From Sipunculus nudus (Eukaryota > Annelida > Sipuncula > Golfingiida > Sipunculidae): a stretch of 64,000 nucleotides of DNA. The notes beneath the pieces were generated by a model. That model saw nothing but the letters and a program-made list of their open reading frames with translations, did not search any database and was not told the DNA's origin. Below, piece by piece: positions 22,786 to 35,904 of the stretch. Every line of letters begins with the position of its first letter. Positions within the stretch are counted from its first letter, which is position 1. The DNA is taken from NCBI GenBank assembly GCA_026874595.1, contig CM049320.1, positions 44,342,714 through 44,406,713 on the forward strand. Direction: 5' to 3'. A program made the position numbers and the translations under genes.

Positions 22786-24006
22786 ATGCCCCCGCCACAA
22801 AGTGGCCGGGGCATATAGTTTTACCCATGTCCGTCCTTCCGTCATTCGGAAATCAAACAGTTGTTCAGACTTTTTTTCGCAATGCCTGCAGTTATTGGCC
22901 TGATTTTGGGTGTGTAGGTAGATCATGACTAGTTACAGATAGAGTTCGCGTTTCGTCCCGGTTGACCTAGTTTTGACCGTTTTACGGCTCCTAAACTTAG
23001 AAAATTTCATGAAAAATAGAAATTTTCATGACAAATACATATGTACAGACTTTTTTCACATTGCCTGCAGATATTGGCCTGATTTTTGGTGTGTGGGCAG
23101 ATAATGACAAGTTACAGATCGAGTTCATGTTTTGTCCAGGTTTACCTACTTTTGACCATTTTATGGCTCCTAAACTTAGAAAATTTCATGAAAAAGAGAA
23201 ATTTTTATGACAAATACACATGTACGGATTTTTTTTCGCAATGCCTGCAATGTACATGTACAGCCCTCAGCTCATACGCTGATGGGATATTGTCGTCACC
23301 CAAGCTGTCCATCTGTCCGTCCGTCTGTCTGCCTGTCGGCAGTCTGTCCATCCTGCGTCTGTTAACTTTTACCTTATGAGCGGGATATATATATCTCTAA
23401 AAGGATTCACCGTTGCAATTTTATTTCATCAGTGAATATGTATATCGATAAAATCTCGGTCAAGATCGAAGATGGGTGACCTTGACCCATTTTTCTACAT
23501 TTTAGAGCTGATTATACAAAAACACTCAAAAGCTTATATCTCAGGAACCATATGGTGGATTGTTATGAAACATGGTACATACCTCTCCAATTTAAATTTA
23601 TAACTGATTATCAGCTTTTGCTAATATCCTAGTTTCGCAATGCAGTGCTTACAGATACTGGCTTAATGTTTGGTCTGTGGGCCCGTAATGACCACTTACA
23701 GATCAAGTTCGCGTTTCGTCCCAGTTGACCTATTTTTGATCATATGACAGATCCTGAACATAGAAAATTTCATGAAAGACAAAAATTTTTATGAAAAATG
23801 CACATGTATGGACTTTTTTTCACTGCCTGCAGATACTGGCCTGATTTTAGGTGTGTTGCTTGATAATGACCCGTTACAGATCATGTTTGCATTTTGCCCT
23901 TGGTGGCCTACTTTTGACCATACAACACCTCCTGAACTTAAAAAAATTCAAAAATTTAACTAATTTGCCCCAGGTGGGGGCATTTGTGTCATTCCGACAC
24001 ATCTAG
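22786..24006 (+). mobile_element. Family D element with nested family C element
   Basis: The 5' end is ATGCCCCCGCCAC, AAA, GTGGCCGGGGC (hairpin 22788-22812). The body has about 190-bp units ('GCCTGCAGATATTGGCCTG', 'GAAAATTTCATGAAAAATAG'). The 3' end is GTGTC, ATTCC, GACAC (23986-24000), then CTAG (24003-24006), TT. A family C copy splits one unit at 23262-23632. No coding. Confidence 0.72.
23262..23632 (+). mobile_element. Family C element nested in family D
   Basis: It starts AGCCCTCAGCTCATACGCTG with GTCCGTCCGTCTGTCTG and ends TCAGCTTTTGCTAATATCCTAG. Family D sequence 'TTCGCAATGC' flanks it on the right and 'CGCAATGCCTGCA' on the left. It is a short version of 45009-45886. Confidence 0.68.
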
Positions 24007-24994
24007 TTTATACAAACTTTTTACATTTCTTATGTGACACTATCTCTTAAAAAGTTTAACTGGGATCTACTGGGATAACTTAAGAGGAATATGATTGATT
24101 TTGATCAAACTCAGCAGAAATATTAATCAGTATAATATTTCACCAAATTTTGATATCTAGCATAATCCACGCATATTTAATAAGGTCACAAAACTTTGGT
24201 GACAATGGTAGCTTACCAAAAATCTTTTGGATTTTCATTAAAACTCTGTATTCATATTTACCAATAGAGTTTCTCACCTGAATTACATTCTCATAAAAAT
24301 TCGAGCATATTAAATGAGGTGAGAGGTTAAGGGATAGACAACGTGGGTATTATGCATGTTTTGCAGTGCTCTTGATATGAATTGATTCATACAAATATTT
24401 TTACGTTTAACATGCGACACACATCTCTCAAATGCTCCTTTCCTTAAGATGGCAGGCATATCTGAAAGGTCTCTTTAACTGAACAGGTTAAGGTCACAGG
24501 TTGATTGGTGTGAGATTCATTTATAAATTTTTATACCTCATGTCAAACATTTATATGCAATAAAGTATCTTAAAAGTGTTACTAAAATCCATTTCTAATT
24601 AACAAGGCAGGTATATTTAATTGTCATCCTGACTTGATAAGTTGTAGGTGCATTCTAAGTTCATTTTGAGATTTTTAGCTTACTTTAAGTCAACTGAGCT
24701 TTAGCATGGTTCTTTGTCCGTCTGTCCATCCATTAAACTGACATGTTTTGAAACCATTGGAAATTCAGCATACAGTTTTCTCCAAATTCTCCTCCCATTC
24801 CAAAAATTGGGTCACTACGACTTTGTTCCTTCAAGATATTAAGGAAAAACTTAATTTTCTATTAAAAACCTATTGTCACACTTCAAGACTGCATAGTATC
24901 AAAACCACTGACCTGACATTGATCATATTTAATATAATAATTCCTCTAAATATTATGATTAAAAACCTTTTCACCTTTAGCCAGGGTGCTTTTT
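24007..24994 (+). repeat. Diverged repeats and old family E start
   Basis: Units like 22490-22780 continue to about 24650. A decayed family E head (TTAGCTTACTTTAAGTCAACTGAGC) starts near 24676. No gene is seen. Confidence 0.4.
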
Positions 24995-25892
24995 AGCTCA
25001 GCTGACTATAAGTCATCTGACTGAGGTCAATGTCACCTGTATTTCCTTAAATGTAAAGCTGTTTTTGATCCAATGTGCACAACTTTTCTTGAAATATTAA
25101 TCCAAGAAGTAATCCAAGAGATGCTACGTTGTTCTGATGTAGCATTTTAAAGAAATTTTTTCTTTTTAAATAATTAAACAAAATTTAATTTAACCAATCA
25201 GTAGGCAAAATTTGATAATATATGAAACAAATCATGGATAAATAAAAGTGCAGTTTAAAATTGTGAATTCTGGAGTGATATTTTCATATATTTTTTTTGC
25301 TTTGCAAATTAAAAAAAAAATATATTTTATAAAAAAAAAAAATATATCTGTGTGCATAATGTGATGTTCCCTGACTAAATTAAGTATAAATGTTGATGCA
25401 GTTTAGATATGAATCAATTTAAATATTCAGATATTTATGATATACTATATACTATATACTATATATAGTAAAATTTATAAACTTAAAAAAAATGACTTAA
25501 CAAAAGAACAAATAGGATCTAATGCAAATATTTGTTCATTATTTTCCTGTCTCAGTAGAAATGGAAATTTAAATTATTTGCTTTGTTTTCCATCTCTCTG
25601 CCTATTTTTAAATATTTAAAAATAATTTCATTTAAATTAAATTTTATCCTTTACGTATATGCAGAGATGCTGTAACTCCCACCAGTCCCTGTAAGCACCA
25701 TTGAATTTAATTCTGTATTCTGTATTTATATCCAAAGGTGTTGTAACTCTCCCCCCCCCCCCTCCCCTTAGTCATTAAGCCCTAAGTTCCTGAGCACTGA
25801 GGATGGTATTATTATTGCAAATTCATAAAACCTATGGTGATGCAGTTATAACTGTCACAATCAGCTGAGCGCCGTGACCCATGGGTCCCTAG
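24995..25892 (+). mobile_element. Family E element ending in CTAG
   Basis: The 5' end is AGCTCAGCTGACTATAAGTC. The 3' end is CAGCTGAGCGCCGTGACCCA...GGGTCC, CTAG (25889-25892), TT. This copy and the one near 9231 have CTAG where most family E copies have CTTG, which ties the family to the hairpin-CTAG class. Confidence 0.62.
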
Positions 25893-25897
25893 TTTTA

Positions 25898-26321
25898 AGC
25901 TTAGCTGACTGAAAGTCATTTGAGCTATAGCGATCACTCTTTGTCCAGTGTCCGTCTGACTTAGTGTGTGTCCAACCGTTCCAAATCTCCATGGAAACCT
26001 GAAATTACGTCTCTGTTAACCATATCTTTCAAGCTATGGGGCTTAAAAGTACCCCCCAGAATAATTTAAAATTTGATACAAAAGCTCCAGTATCTGAACA
26101 ACTAATGCATTGATCACTATGATTTTTGCATGCATATTCATCATGGGAGGTCCGTGAAAAATCTTCTTGGGAACTATAAATTTGGCCTCTGTTACCCATA
26201 TCCTATGAGTTATGCTAGATGGAATTTGGATACCACTTACAAAATCTGGCATTCAGATGATAAAATACCTTTTGTTAATGTCTTCCTGCTTAGCTGAGCG
26301 TCATTACATCTGGGCCACTTG
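25898..26321 (+). mobile_element. Short family E element (0.42 kb)
   Basis: The 5' end is AGCTTAGCTGACTGAAAGTC and the 3' end is TAGCTGAGCGTCATTACATC...CCACTTG. It lies five bases after the previous element's end. Confidence 0.6.
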
Positions 26322-26611
26322 TTTTCATATATAATTGAGATTAAAATATTTTAAGTATGTGATTCTTTTGTTTTAATTGTTGAATGTATCTCCATACAGT
26401 AATCATCTCCCCCTGTGTTTGTCCCTTCCTCTGATGAAGTGACACCTGTAATGTAGGGACACTTATAGGACTTCCCACATTTGTCCCCTCATGACAGGTA
26501 CTGGTCCCTGTAAGATCTGTTTCTACCAGCTCATTTATTTTTTTAACTCCATCCAGTACTGCCTGGCCATGATTGTATTTTTGATTATTTCTTTATTTTA
26601 ATGTAAAATAG

Positions 26612-26791
26612 AATCAGCGAGAAAATCTCAGAAGCCAATACTGAGACAGAAGATAAAGGCTGACATGATAAGCAAGCCACAGAATGACCTCCGACACACG
26701 GGACATATTGGTTATGATGGTGCAGTATTTGGAGATGTTTCTTTTATTGGTGACAACTATGACAAACTACCAGTCAAAGTTGTTGCTCCAT
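26612..26791 (+). CDS. TNK2: ACK exon (d): CRIB (CDC42-binding) motif
   Basis: A 180-nt exon, acceptor GTAAAATAG and donor GTAAGT, phase 1 in and phase 1 out. After a basic stretch (SARKSQKPILRQKIK) it encodes ISKPQNDLRHTGHIG at 26668-26712 (visible residues 153-167). This matches the CRIB consensus I-S-x-P-x(2-4)-F-x-H-x2-H-V-G with Leu for Phe and Ile for Val. CRIB motifs bind GTP-loaded CDC42 or Rac. The basic residues before it resemble the membrane-lipid-binding stretch common next to CRIBs (inference). The rest (YDGAVFGDVSFIGDNYDKLP) is an acidic/aromatic extension. A CRIB directly after a kinase-SH3 unit is what separates ACK from Src- or PAK-type kinases. Confidence 0.92.
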
Positions 26792-26845
26792 GTAAGTATA
26801 CATTCAGGTATCCATAAGTAATAATAGTAAATAACAATCATTATT

Positions 26846-27838
26846 ATGTCTCCCCCTTCAGGGAAGACATGTTGATTTCCATGCCATCCTCTGTTGTCTG
26901 TTGTCAGTCATTGTCTGTAGGATTTAGTGAATATTATAACTTTTCAAGGGCGGTATATTTTTTCCTGAAATTTGAAACACAAATTTTTTCTACTCAATTC
27001 TTGGACGAGTTAAAAAAGGTGACCTTGGCCTAGATCTTCATAGTCAAATTGGCCACAATGTAAAAGTTTAATTAACCCAATAACATTTTAAGCATTTCAC
27101 ATTTTGTCCTAAAATTTGACACACAACTTGTTTCAACCATGTTCTTGGATGTGTACAAAAACTGGTGACCTTGAGCACGATTTTCAAGGTCAAATAACCC
27201 AAATTAAAGTTTGTCTCTAATATGTCTTGTGAATGTGATAACTTTTTTTTTCTCCCCTGATAAGGCTGGGGCCAGCCTGATATCAGGAACCCGAGCTCCT
27301 CGATTTCTTCCCAATTATTTTAAGACTCTGGGTGAATGCTGGCATGGGAAGACACTGCCGCAGTCAGGCTGGAACCCACGCCTCCCCGTATACCAGCTTA
27401 GTAGTCAGACACGCTAACCACTTGACCACCGGGACTGGTGAATGTGATAACTTACTAAGTATTTCATATTTTTCCCTTAGATTTGACCAACAAGTTGTTT
27501 CCACTGAATTCCCAGAAGTTTTGGGTTCTGATGACGTTGACCTTAACCTTGATCTTCAAAGTCAAAGCTACGCAATTCTAGGATTATTGTGACCTCATCA
27601 CTTAAGAAGTTGCACATTTTGTCCTCAAATTTGACACAATTTGTTTCAACCAATTTCTTGAACAAGGTTAAAGATTGTGACCTTGACCTTGGTCTTCAAG
27701 GTCAAATCTGCAGATTTATATATTTTCTGAAATACCTTAACTTTGCAGATAGTGCATACTTTTTCCTTCACATTTTGGGATAGCCCATGGGGGAGACATA
27801 TATCTGTTTTTGCCCCTGTAAAAAGAAATCCATTCTAA
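26846..27838 (+). mobile_element. Family G element with 11-bp inverted ends
   Basis: ATGTCTCCCCC at 26846-26856 is exactly inverted at 27789-27799 (GGGGGAGACAT). The body repeats 'CTGGTGACCTTGA...ATTTTCAAGGTCAAAT' units. It ends ATTCTAA (27833-27838), matching ATTCTAG of the copy at 39077-40186. A SINE is inserted at 27245-27437. Confidence 0.65.
27245..27437 (-). mobile_element. tRNA-derived SINE with perfect 16-bp target-site duplication
   Basis: Read on the minus strand it starts CCAGTCCCGGTGGTCAAGTG (box A region TGGTCAAGTGGTTAG), has GTGGGTTCCAGCC (box B), and ends in a poly(A) that appears here as T's at 27245-27251. GTGAATGTGATAACTT occurs exactly at 27229-27244 and 27438-27453. It differs from the SINE at 2974, so at least two SINE families are active in this genome. 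Confidence 0.85.
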
Positions 27839-29407
27839 TATCTTGTTGAAAAATTGTATTATATCCCCAGACAAAGCTATAGTGATGGTCCTTTGTCCAT
27901 TGTCCAGCTGAGCATCTATCCAGACTCATTTTTAAACTGTTAGACCTACCAATCTGAAATTCAGCATACAGTAAAACAAAAATCTCCTACCATACCAAAA
28001 GTTGGGTCACTACGACTATGTTCCTTCAAGATATGAAGGAAAAATCTCAAATTTCTATTAAAAACATATTGTCACACTTCAAGACTGCATAATATCAAAA
28101 CCACTAGCCTGATATTGATTATATTTAATATAACTGTTCCTCTATTTATTTCCTATGTACATATTAGAAATTAGTTCAATATTGCTTAAATTCTTGAAGT
28201 TATGGGCCCAAACATAATGCACTTAGTCAAAAAAAAAAAAACAGGGAAGATATTTGCTCACTTTACATGAGAATTGATGTAGCTAGAGACTCTTTTCAAG
28301 GATATAACTTATTTAATCAAGATTCAACTGTATAACCAAAATTAGATCTGAATTATGCAATTTGTTTAAGTTGTTAGCATAAAATAAAATCAGTACTTTA
28401 AATTTTGCTCTGCTTTGGTCATAGCAAGTTTTTTTTCCTATAAGTACTTCTGATATTATTTTCACAGCATATACACATAAGGATTCAATCTGTTTAAATC
28501 TCAATTTTGAAAATAAGAGCTATAAGGCTAGTTATTGATTTTTTTCTGGAGACTTGTTATTGTATTCACTCAATTTCACAAGACTGCGTAATATCAAAAC
28601 CACTGACCTGATATTGATCATATTTAATATAACCATTCCTCTATACATGTCCTATATACATGTACATACCAGAAATATAGGTCCGTATTGAATAATTTCT
28701 TAAAGTTATTGGACTGAATGAAATGCACTTTGTAAAAAAATCAGGAAATATATTTACCCAATAACATGAGAATTGCTAAAGCTAGAGACTTTTTTAGCGA
28801 GCCTGTGAGCTTATGCAGTAGTGTGGCATTGTCCGTCGGCCATTGTTTGTACCTTGACCCATACTATCTCAAAAAAGGAAGGAGGTAGCATCACAAAATT
28901 TAATGCAAAAAATTAGTCATCTAAAAAACTAGGATTTGCTTATTTTTGGGTATATGCATTAATTTCAATTTTATAGGAAAAGAGCTAAAAAGCCTTTAAA
29001 AATCTTCTTCTCCAAACCTGTTCAGCCAAATTGTCCAATATTTCACAGAAATGATTCCTTGAACAATCTCTCAGGTTTGTTCAAATGGCCCTTAATCTTT
29101 GATTTTTGGCCGAGTTATAGTAAGTTAAACTTAGTCATCTGTCCAAAAATGTATATTAAAATAGCAATCTCTCCGAACTTAGTCATCTGTCCGAGAAAGC
29201 ACACTAAAATTAAAATCTCAGAAACGGTCGAGGTATCATTACCAAATTTTATGCCAATTTAGTCATATCTGAAATTGAGGTATTGGTGGTGTCACCTACA
29301 TTGATCTGATTTATACAATCCAAAATGTAATTTTAGACTCTTCTAGCTTATACACGGTTTTATGATGAAATTGTTAAGCTGATTGGCTTAAACTTTACTA
29401 GAATTAT
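27839..29407 (+). repeat. Old family E and I fragments
   Basis: 'AAATTCAGCATACAGT', 'CACTTCAAGACTGCATAATA' and 'TTATGGGCCCAAACATAATG' segments match family E bodies at 10500, 15470, 40300 and 43950. Family I ('TGTGAGCTTATGCAGTAGTG') is at 28806. No coding is seen. Confidence 0.5.
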
Positions 29408-30984
29408 TGTATCTCCAGACAAAGTCGGGATACTATGGTTTCACGACAGTCCCGCCGCAGCCGCAGAAAAACCTTGTGGGCGGGATAACTCAAAAAATAT
29501 TTCACTGATCTTTTTCAAACTTTACATTTGTATAGATATAGGTAAGGGGACAAAGCCTATTTAAAATGGGGTCATGACCTATGCTAGGAGAGTGACCTTG
29601 ACCTTGAATAGGTCAATTTTTGCTGAAAATAACACAAATTCTTAAATATCTCAAGTAAGCTTGCATGGACTGGTCCAAAAATCAAGGTGACCGAAGATCT
29701 TGGATAGCCTTGTGATATACCGGAAACTGGTGGCGCCACCTATTATCCTTTTCTTGTTTTTACGCCTTTTAATACCCCCATAATTGCCTAATGACAGTAC
29801 TGTAAGCATTATAAGTCAAAAACTAATAGACAGATTTCTTTCATATTATGCACATGTAGAGAGATGGGTTATGGGATGAGGTCTATTAACATTTGGGTCA
29901 TGACCTTTACCATGAGAGTGGCCTTGACCTTTAATGTGTCCATATTTGGTGAAAATCACACACCTCTTATGCTATCTCCAGTGTTGATAGCCATATGGAT
30001 TTCAAACGTGACTTATGTATGGCCCACCACTAAAGTAAGAACACTATAGGTTCTAGGGTCATGAGGTCAAAGGTCAAGGTCACTGGACTCACATCTTAAA
30101 AGATAATGTGGATGCATTTTAAGCCAAACTATCATCCCAGGTCTTCCATCTTGAATATATAGCTCACTTGCCACTAGTGGATGATCCATATCAATTTTGG
30201 GGTCACAAGGTCAAAGGTCAAGGCCACAGGAGCTATCTGTTAAAAAATTAGTTTCTGGATGATAATTCCTGCTTTTATTGATGTATTGATTTCAAACCTG
30301 ACTTATATATGTCCCATTGAAAAAGCAAGACTCCAATTGATTTTGGGGTCATGAGGTCAAAGGTCAAGGTCACAGGACACATCTCTGAAAAGATTGTGGA
30401 TGCATTTTCAGCCAAACATTTCATCTCAGACCTTTCATCTTGCACATTTAGTTCATCTGCCAAGAGTGGAAGACCCCTATAAATTTTGAGGTCACAAGGT
30501 CAAAGGTGAAGGTCACAGGAGCCATCTGTCCAAAAATTAGTTTCTGGAGGATAATTCCTGCTTTTATTGATGTATAGATTTCAAACTTGACTTGTATATG
30601 TCCCATTGGAAAAGCAAGACCCGAATTGATTTTGGGGTCATGAGGTCAAAGGTCAAGGTCACAGGACACATCTTTAAAAAGATTGTGGATGCATTTTCAG
30701 CCAAACATTTCATCTCAGACATTTCATCCACCACATACAGTTCCCCTGCCAATAGAGGAAGACGCCTGTCAGTTTCATTGATAGCCTTGTGATGTGCCAA
30801 AAGGTCAAGGTCACAGGACCAAAATTTTCAAAAAGATTGTGGATTGATAGATGGAAGAAACAATAATTGCTTGCCAAGTGTCAGTATATGCTGCTAAAAA
30901 TGGTGGCCTATTCTTAAGGGGGGGGGGGGGGGGCGTACTATGTCTGGGGATACTCTGGCACCTGAGGTGCCAAGAAATGTCTAG
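29408..30984 (+). mobile_element. Family A element with hairpin-CTAG end and AGGTCA arrays
   Basis: The 5' end is GTATCTCCAGACAAAGTCGGG. The body has three exact 19-bp AGGTCA cores (30064, 30354, 30643). A 16-G run lies at 30918-30933. The 3' end is GGCACCTGAGGTGCC (30957-30971, perfect 7-bp stem with one loop base), then AAGAAATGT and CTAG (30981-30984), TT. Confidence 0.72.
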
Positions 30985-31426
30985 TTCTATGGTAGGGTTC
31001 TGCAAGTTTTATAAGAAAAGATTGGGTAAATGCATCTTTAAAAAAGCAGTGTAGCCAGTTGAAAAAGGATTTCTGTGTTTGATAACAGTTTTGACAACAT
31101 GCCAAGTTTCAAGTCAAGAGGTCACTCAGTTCAACCATGTGAGGTCCAGACATCACCATGGCAACTAACCTGGCTCTGTCCGGTGTCTAGACACATCGTC
31201 TAGACCTCCAGGCACATAGTCTAAACACAGAATGCCCAGATTAGAATTAGCAGAACTATATCTTTCATCTGTTTGAAAAAACTTGGTTTTCATTTTGAGC
31301 AAATCTGTGAGCTTATGCGATTGTGTGGCATCTTCTGTCATGCGTCATAGCTATCTCAAAAAGGGCAGGGGCTAGCATTCCCAAATTTTTTTGCCAAAAA
31401 TTTGAATATGTATAATTCTAATTTTT
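30985..31426 (+). other. Short unique stretch
   Basis: No feature is seen except a family I start at about 31305 ('TGTGAGCTTATGCGATTGTG'). Confidence 0.35.
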
Positions 31427-31495
31427 AGCTCAGCTGACTGAAAGTCATCTGAGCTATAGCATAACTCTTTGTCCGTCTGTCAGTCCATTAACCAG

Positions 31496-34400
31496 GCACA
31501 AATCGTAACTGCTGGACCTAGAACCTTGTAACTTAGGATTCTGAGAGGTCCATGAAAAATCTCCTTGGAAACCAGAAATTAGGTCTCTGTTACCCATATC
31601 CTTCGAGCTATGGAGCCCCAAAGTACCCCCCAGAAAAGTAAAAAATTTCGTACAAAAACTTCAATATCTCATTAACTACTTGACTGATGGTCATGATTTT
31701 TGGCATACATATTGATCATGAGATGTTCCATCAGTCCTGCAGACTGGTGGCGCCACCTGTATTTTTCCATTTTTTACAAATTTTTTTCTCCATTTTTGAG
31801 ACCTTTAAAAAGTGAACATCTGTTAACAAGGCACAAATCGTTAAGACTGGACCTAGAATCTTAATCCTTAACACACTGAGAGGTCCATGGAGAATCTCCT
31901 CGGAAACCAGAAATTAGGTCTCTGTTACCCATATCCTCTGAGCTATGGGGCCCCAAATTACCCCCAAAAATAGTCAAAAATTTCATACAAAAACTTCAAT
32001 ATCTCAATAACTACATCACTGATGGTCATGATTTTTGGCATACATATTAATCATGAGATGTTCCATCAGTTCCTGCAGACTGGTGGCGCCACCTGTATTG
32101 TTCGATTTTTTAACGATTTTTTCCTCTATTTTTGAGACCTTTAAGGATGCTGTCATCTGTTAACTTGGCACAAATCGTAACGACTGGACCTAGAATCTTC
32201 ATTCTCAACACACTGAGAGACCTATGAAAAGTGTCCATGGAAACCAGAAATTAGGTCTCTGTTACCCATATCCTTCGAGCTATGGGGCCCCAAAGTACCC
32301 CCAGAATAGTAAAAAATTTCATACAAAAACTTCAATATCTCATTAACTACATCACTGATGGTCATGATTTTTGGCATACATATTGATCATGAGATGTTTC
32401 ATCAGTTTCTGCAGACTGGTGGCGCCACCTGTATTTTTCAATTTTTACGAATTGTTTTCTTTATTTTTAGACCTTTATAAATGTGAACAGCTGTTAACAG
32501 GGCTCAAATCATTAAGACTGGACCTAGAATCTTCATTCTTGACACACTGAGAGGTCCATGAAAAATCTCCTTGGAAACCAGAAATTAGGTCTCTGTTACC
32601 CATATCCTTCGAGCTATGGGGCCCCCAAAGTACCCCCCAGAAAAGTAAAAAATTTCATACAAAAACTTCAATATCTCATTAACTTCTTGACTGATGGTCA
32701 TGATTTTTGGCATACATATTGATCATGAGATATTCCATCAGTTCCTGCAGACTGGTGGCGCCACCTGTATTTGTTCGGGTTTTTTTACGAATTTTTTCTC
32801 TATTTTTTAGACCTTTTAAGATATGAACATCTGTTAATAGGGCACAAATCATAAAATCTGGACCTAGAATCTTCATTCTTGACACACAGGGAGACCCATG
32901 AAAAGTCCCCATGGAAACCTGAAATAAGGTCTCTGTTACCCATATTCTTTAACCTGTATGGCTCGAAAATACCCCCCAGAAAAATGGAAAATTTGATACA
33001 CAAACTGCAGTATCTCAATAACTACAACACTGATGGTCATGATTTTCGGCATACATATTGATCATGAGCTGTTGCATCAGTTTCTGCAGACTGGGTGCGC
33101 CACCTCTATTTTTTAGCTCAGCTGACTTTCAGTCATGCTGGGCTATAGCGATGGGTCTTTGTCCGTAGTCCTTCCGTCTGTCCGTCCGGCCGGCCGTCCG
33201 TCCGTTAGCAGGGCACAAATCGTAACTGTAGGGGCTAGGGCCATGAACCCTATGCAGTCTTAGAGGTTATAAAAAGATCTCCTTGCAAACCTGAAATTAG
33301 GTCACTGCGACCTATATTCTCGAAGTTATGGGGTGTGTTTGCACCCCCCAGAAATAACTCTTTGAGACAAAATTTTCATCCCAAACCTTCCATCTTTCAC
33401 ATACAGCTCACCTACCAACAGGGGAAGAACCATAATTTTTTTTAGGTCAAAAGGTCAAAGGTCAAGGTCACAGGAGCCTCTTCTTTGAAAAGACTGTGGA
33501 TGCATTTTAAGCCAACCCTTTCATCCCAATTCTTTGATTTTTCACATATAGCTCACCTACTAAGTTGGAGAAGAATCCTATACATTTTGAGGTCAAAGGT
33601 CAGGGTCACAGGATCCACTTCTTTGAAAAGGTTGTGGACACATTTCAAGCTAGACTTTTCATTCCAAACCTTCCAGCACTGATATCGCTTCTCTGCCAAC
33701 AGGGGGAAAAGACCTGTTGATTTAGAGGTCAAAGGTCAAGTTCACAGCACCCACTTCTTGTGTGGAGTCATTTTCAGGCAAACTTTTCAATCTGTACCTT
33801 CCATCTGTCATATATGGCTTACCTACCAATAAGGGAAGAAGCCTATTGATGTTGAGGTCAAAAAGTCAAAGGTCAAGGTCACAATATTCAATTGTTCTAA
33901 ATGCTTGTGAGCATATTTCAAGTGTAACTGTTCAACCCAAACCTTCAGTCTTTAACATATGCCACATCTATGCATCACTCAGTTTGACTCAAACTTCATA
34001 TTTATGGGTCTTTTTGCTTGAATAAATAACTTATTGATTTTGGGGTCAGCTGGTCAGCAGGTTAAAGGTTGCAGGTCAAAGTTATTCACCCATTGGTTGC
34101 CAAGTAATTACACCAGATTTAAGTGGTTAGTAGTTACCCATCATTTAGAAAGAATCCAGTTGATATATGGGCAAAAGGCCAAGGTCATAGGTCAGGGATG
34201 TTCACAATTACTTATTTTATAGACCATCTCTATTTTTCTTGTATATATAACCATCCCACTCCAGCTGGTACATCTCCATGTGTGGCTGTAATTGTGAGTG
34301 ACACTGGTGACATATGACTCCCTTTTGTATCAGCCTTTTAAGTGATAAGGCTCAGTGATATGTACCTCGTTACTTCATAACAAAAACACTGTTGTCAGAA

Positions 34401-35606
34401 TGCTTCAGCCAGGCATTAAGACTATGAGAGTATAGTATTAAGGTTTAGCTACTGATTTATAAGATGATGGGAACATTTTGCAGTTTATTTTATGGAATCC
34501 TAGCAATAAACTTAGTTTCCTTGAATCTGAATATTTTAATATATATCACCACATATAAAAGCAAGTGTTTGTTCTCATAATATGTGGATGTGTCCCTTGA
34601 TTTAGGATGGCTTTTTGTTTTATTTCAAGACTCTTAGTCATGCTTTCTGCATTTCTTTTCTTTCAGGTTTTGCAGTTTACCTACCCTGCTGACCCCATTG
34701 AAAAGCAGAGTGATAATAAAAAATATTGGACTTACACTTTTTACAATTGCATATCTATAAATCTGATATTAGGGCCTGGACATGCCTTTTGAATTATTTT
34801 GGGCATTCATTACTGGATAATTTGCCCAAGTTTGGTCTCTTATTGGAGAATGTGGGATATCAAATGTCATACTTGTCAGAAATCCATAATGTCTGCCAGT
34901 TAGCCACCTTAGAAATTCTTTCTTCAGTGCAGTTTCAGTAATTTTTCCTTAATGTTTGGTCCGATTTAGAGAATGTTTGTTGTCTGATTTCAGACTTGTC
35001 AGAAGTCCAATATGGCCACCAGGAAACCATCTTTTAATTCCTTTTGATCATATTATCTCAAGAACAGTTAAAGTGAATGCAGTTGGATGTATATTTATGT
35101 AATCTTGTAAAAGGATTGGGTCAAATATTTCTGAATAAATATTACCATCATTTATAAAAGTGCAGTACAGTTGGCTTGTATTGAATAAAAATTCATACAG
35201 AAGCACCTGTTTCTCAATAATTCTTGCATGTATTTCCTTGATTTTTGCTATATATTTTGATCTTATATTTTCCCTTTGTGGTGTTCCTTTGAGGCTGACA
35301 GGTTTCAAGCAAGCTGTTGGAATAGTTCCTGATAGCTTAACAATCATGCATTTTCCTCAGACCATCAATTCACTGTGTTTTAACCAGACATAGGTGATAT
35401 ATATTTCTGTTGTCATAGAAAATTTTCAACAAATTGGCAAATGGGTTCTTCAAAATTTGACTGGAAGTTGTGAATCTCAGTCCATGATGTCACAGGTCAT
35501 GCTTGGCAGCTGAGCGTCATGACCCATGGGTCACTTGTTTCAAATTTTTACGAATTTTTTTCTCTTTCTTTGAGACCTTTAAAGATATGGTTATCTGTCA
35601 ACAGGG
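31496..35606 (+). repeat. 336-bp tandem repeat inside a family E element (split array)
   Basis: Unit landmarks GCACAAATCG (or close variants) fall at 31496, 31831, 32168, 32502, 32842 and 35606. The palindrome GGTGGCGCCACC falls at 31746, 32082, 32418 and 32754, exactly 336 bp apart. The fifth unit is split by the nested element 33115-35538; removing it gives a unit of about 340 bp. Confidence 0.85.
33115..35538 (+). mobile_element. Family E element copy 1 of a near-identical 2.4-kb pair
   Basis: The 5' end is AGCTCAGCTGACTTTCAGTC, the head carries (GTCC)n and GGCCGGCC, and the 3' end is GCAGCTGAGCGTCATGACCC...CTTGT. It aligns end to end with 46040-48468. It is inserted in a T-run within a 336-bp repeat unit of another family E element. 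A 99-codon minus-strand frame (35048-35347) is not conserved in the sister copy. Confidence 0.88.
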
Positions 35607-35904
35607 TACAAATCGCAACAACTGGATCTAGAATCTTCATTCTTGTCATGCAAGGAGGCCCATGAAAAGTGCCTGTGGAAACTTGAAATTAGGTCTCTGT
35701 TACCCATATCCTTCAAGCTATAGGACAAAGTATCCCTCAGAATAATGGAAAATTTGATACAAAAGCTGAAGTATCTGAACAACTAATGCGGAGATCACCA
35801 TGATTCTTTGCATGGATATTGACCATTAAGTGTTTTTATTAGTTTTTTGCAGACTGGTGGAGCCACCTGTATTTTTGATATTATGTTTTTTACTGGGTTC
35901 CTTG

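Noticed and set aside
27350-27437. A minus-strand tRNA gene
   Set aside because: A CAGTC/GACTG pairing exists but poly(A), target duplication and extra body show a SINE.
33762-34025. Frame shared with 46649-46957 (similar protein in two places)
   Set aside because: The similarity is explained by the two recent copies of one non-coding element; the frame is short and not found in older copies.
35048-35347. 99-codon minus-strand frame in a family E element
   Set aside because: The near-identical copy at 46040-48468 has indels that break it, and no known domain is seen.
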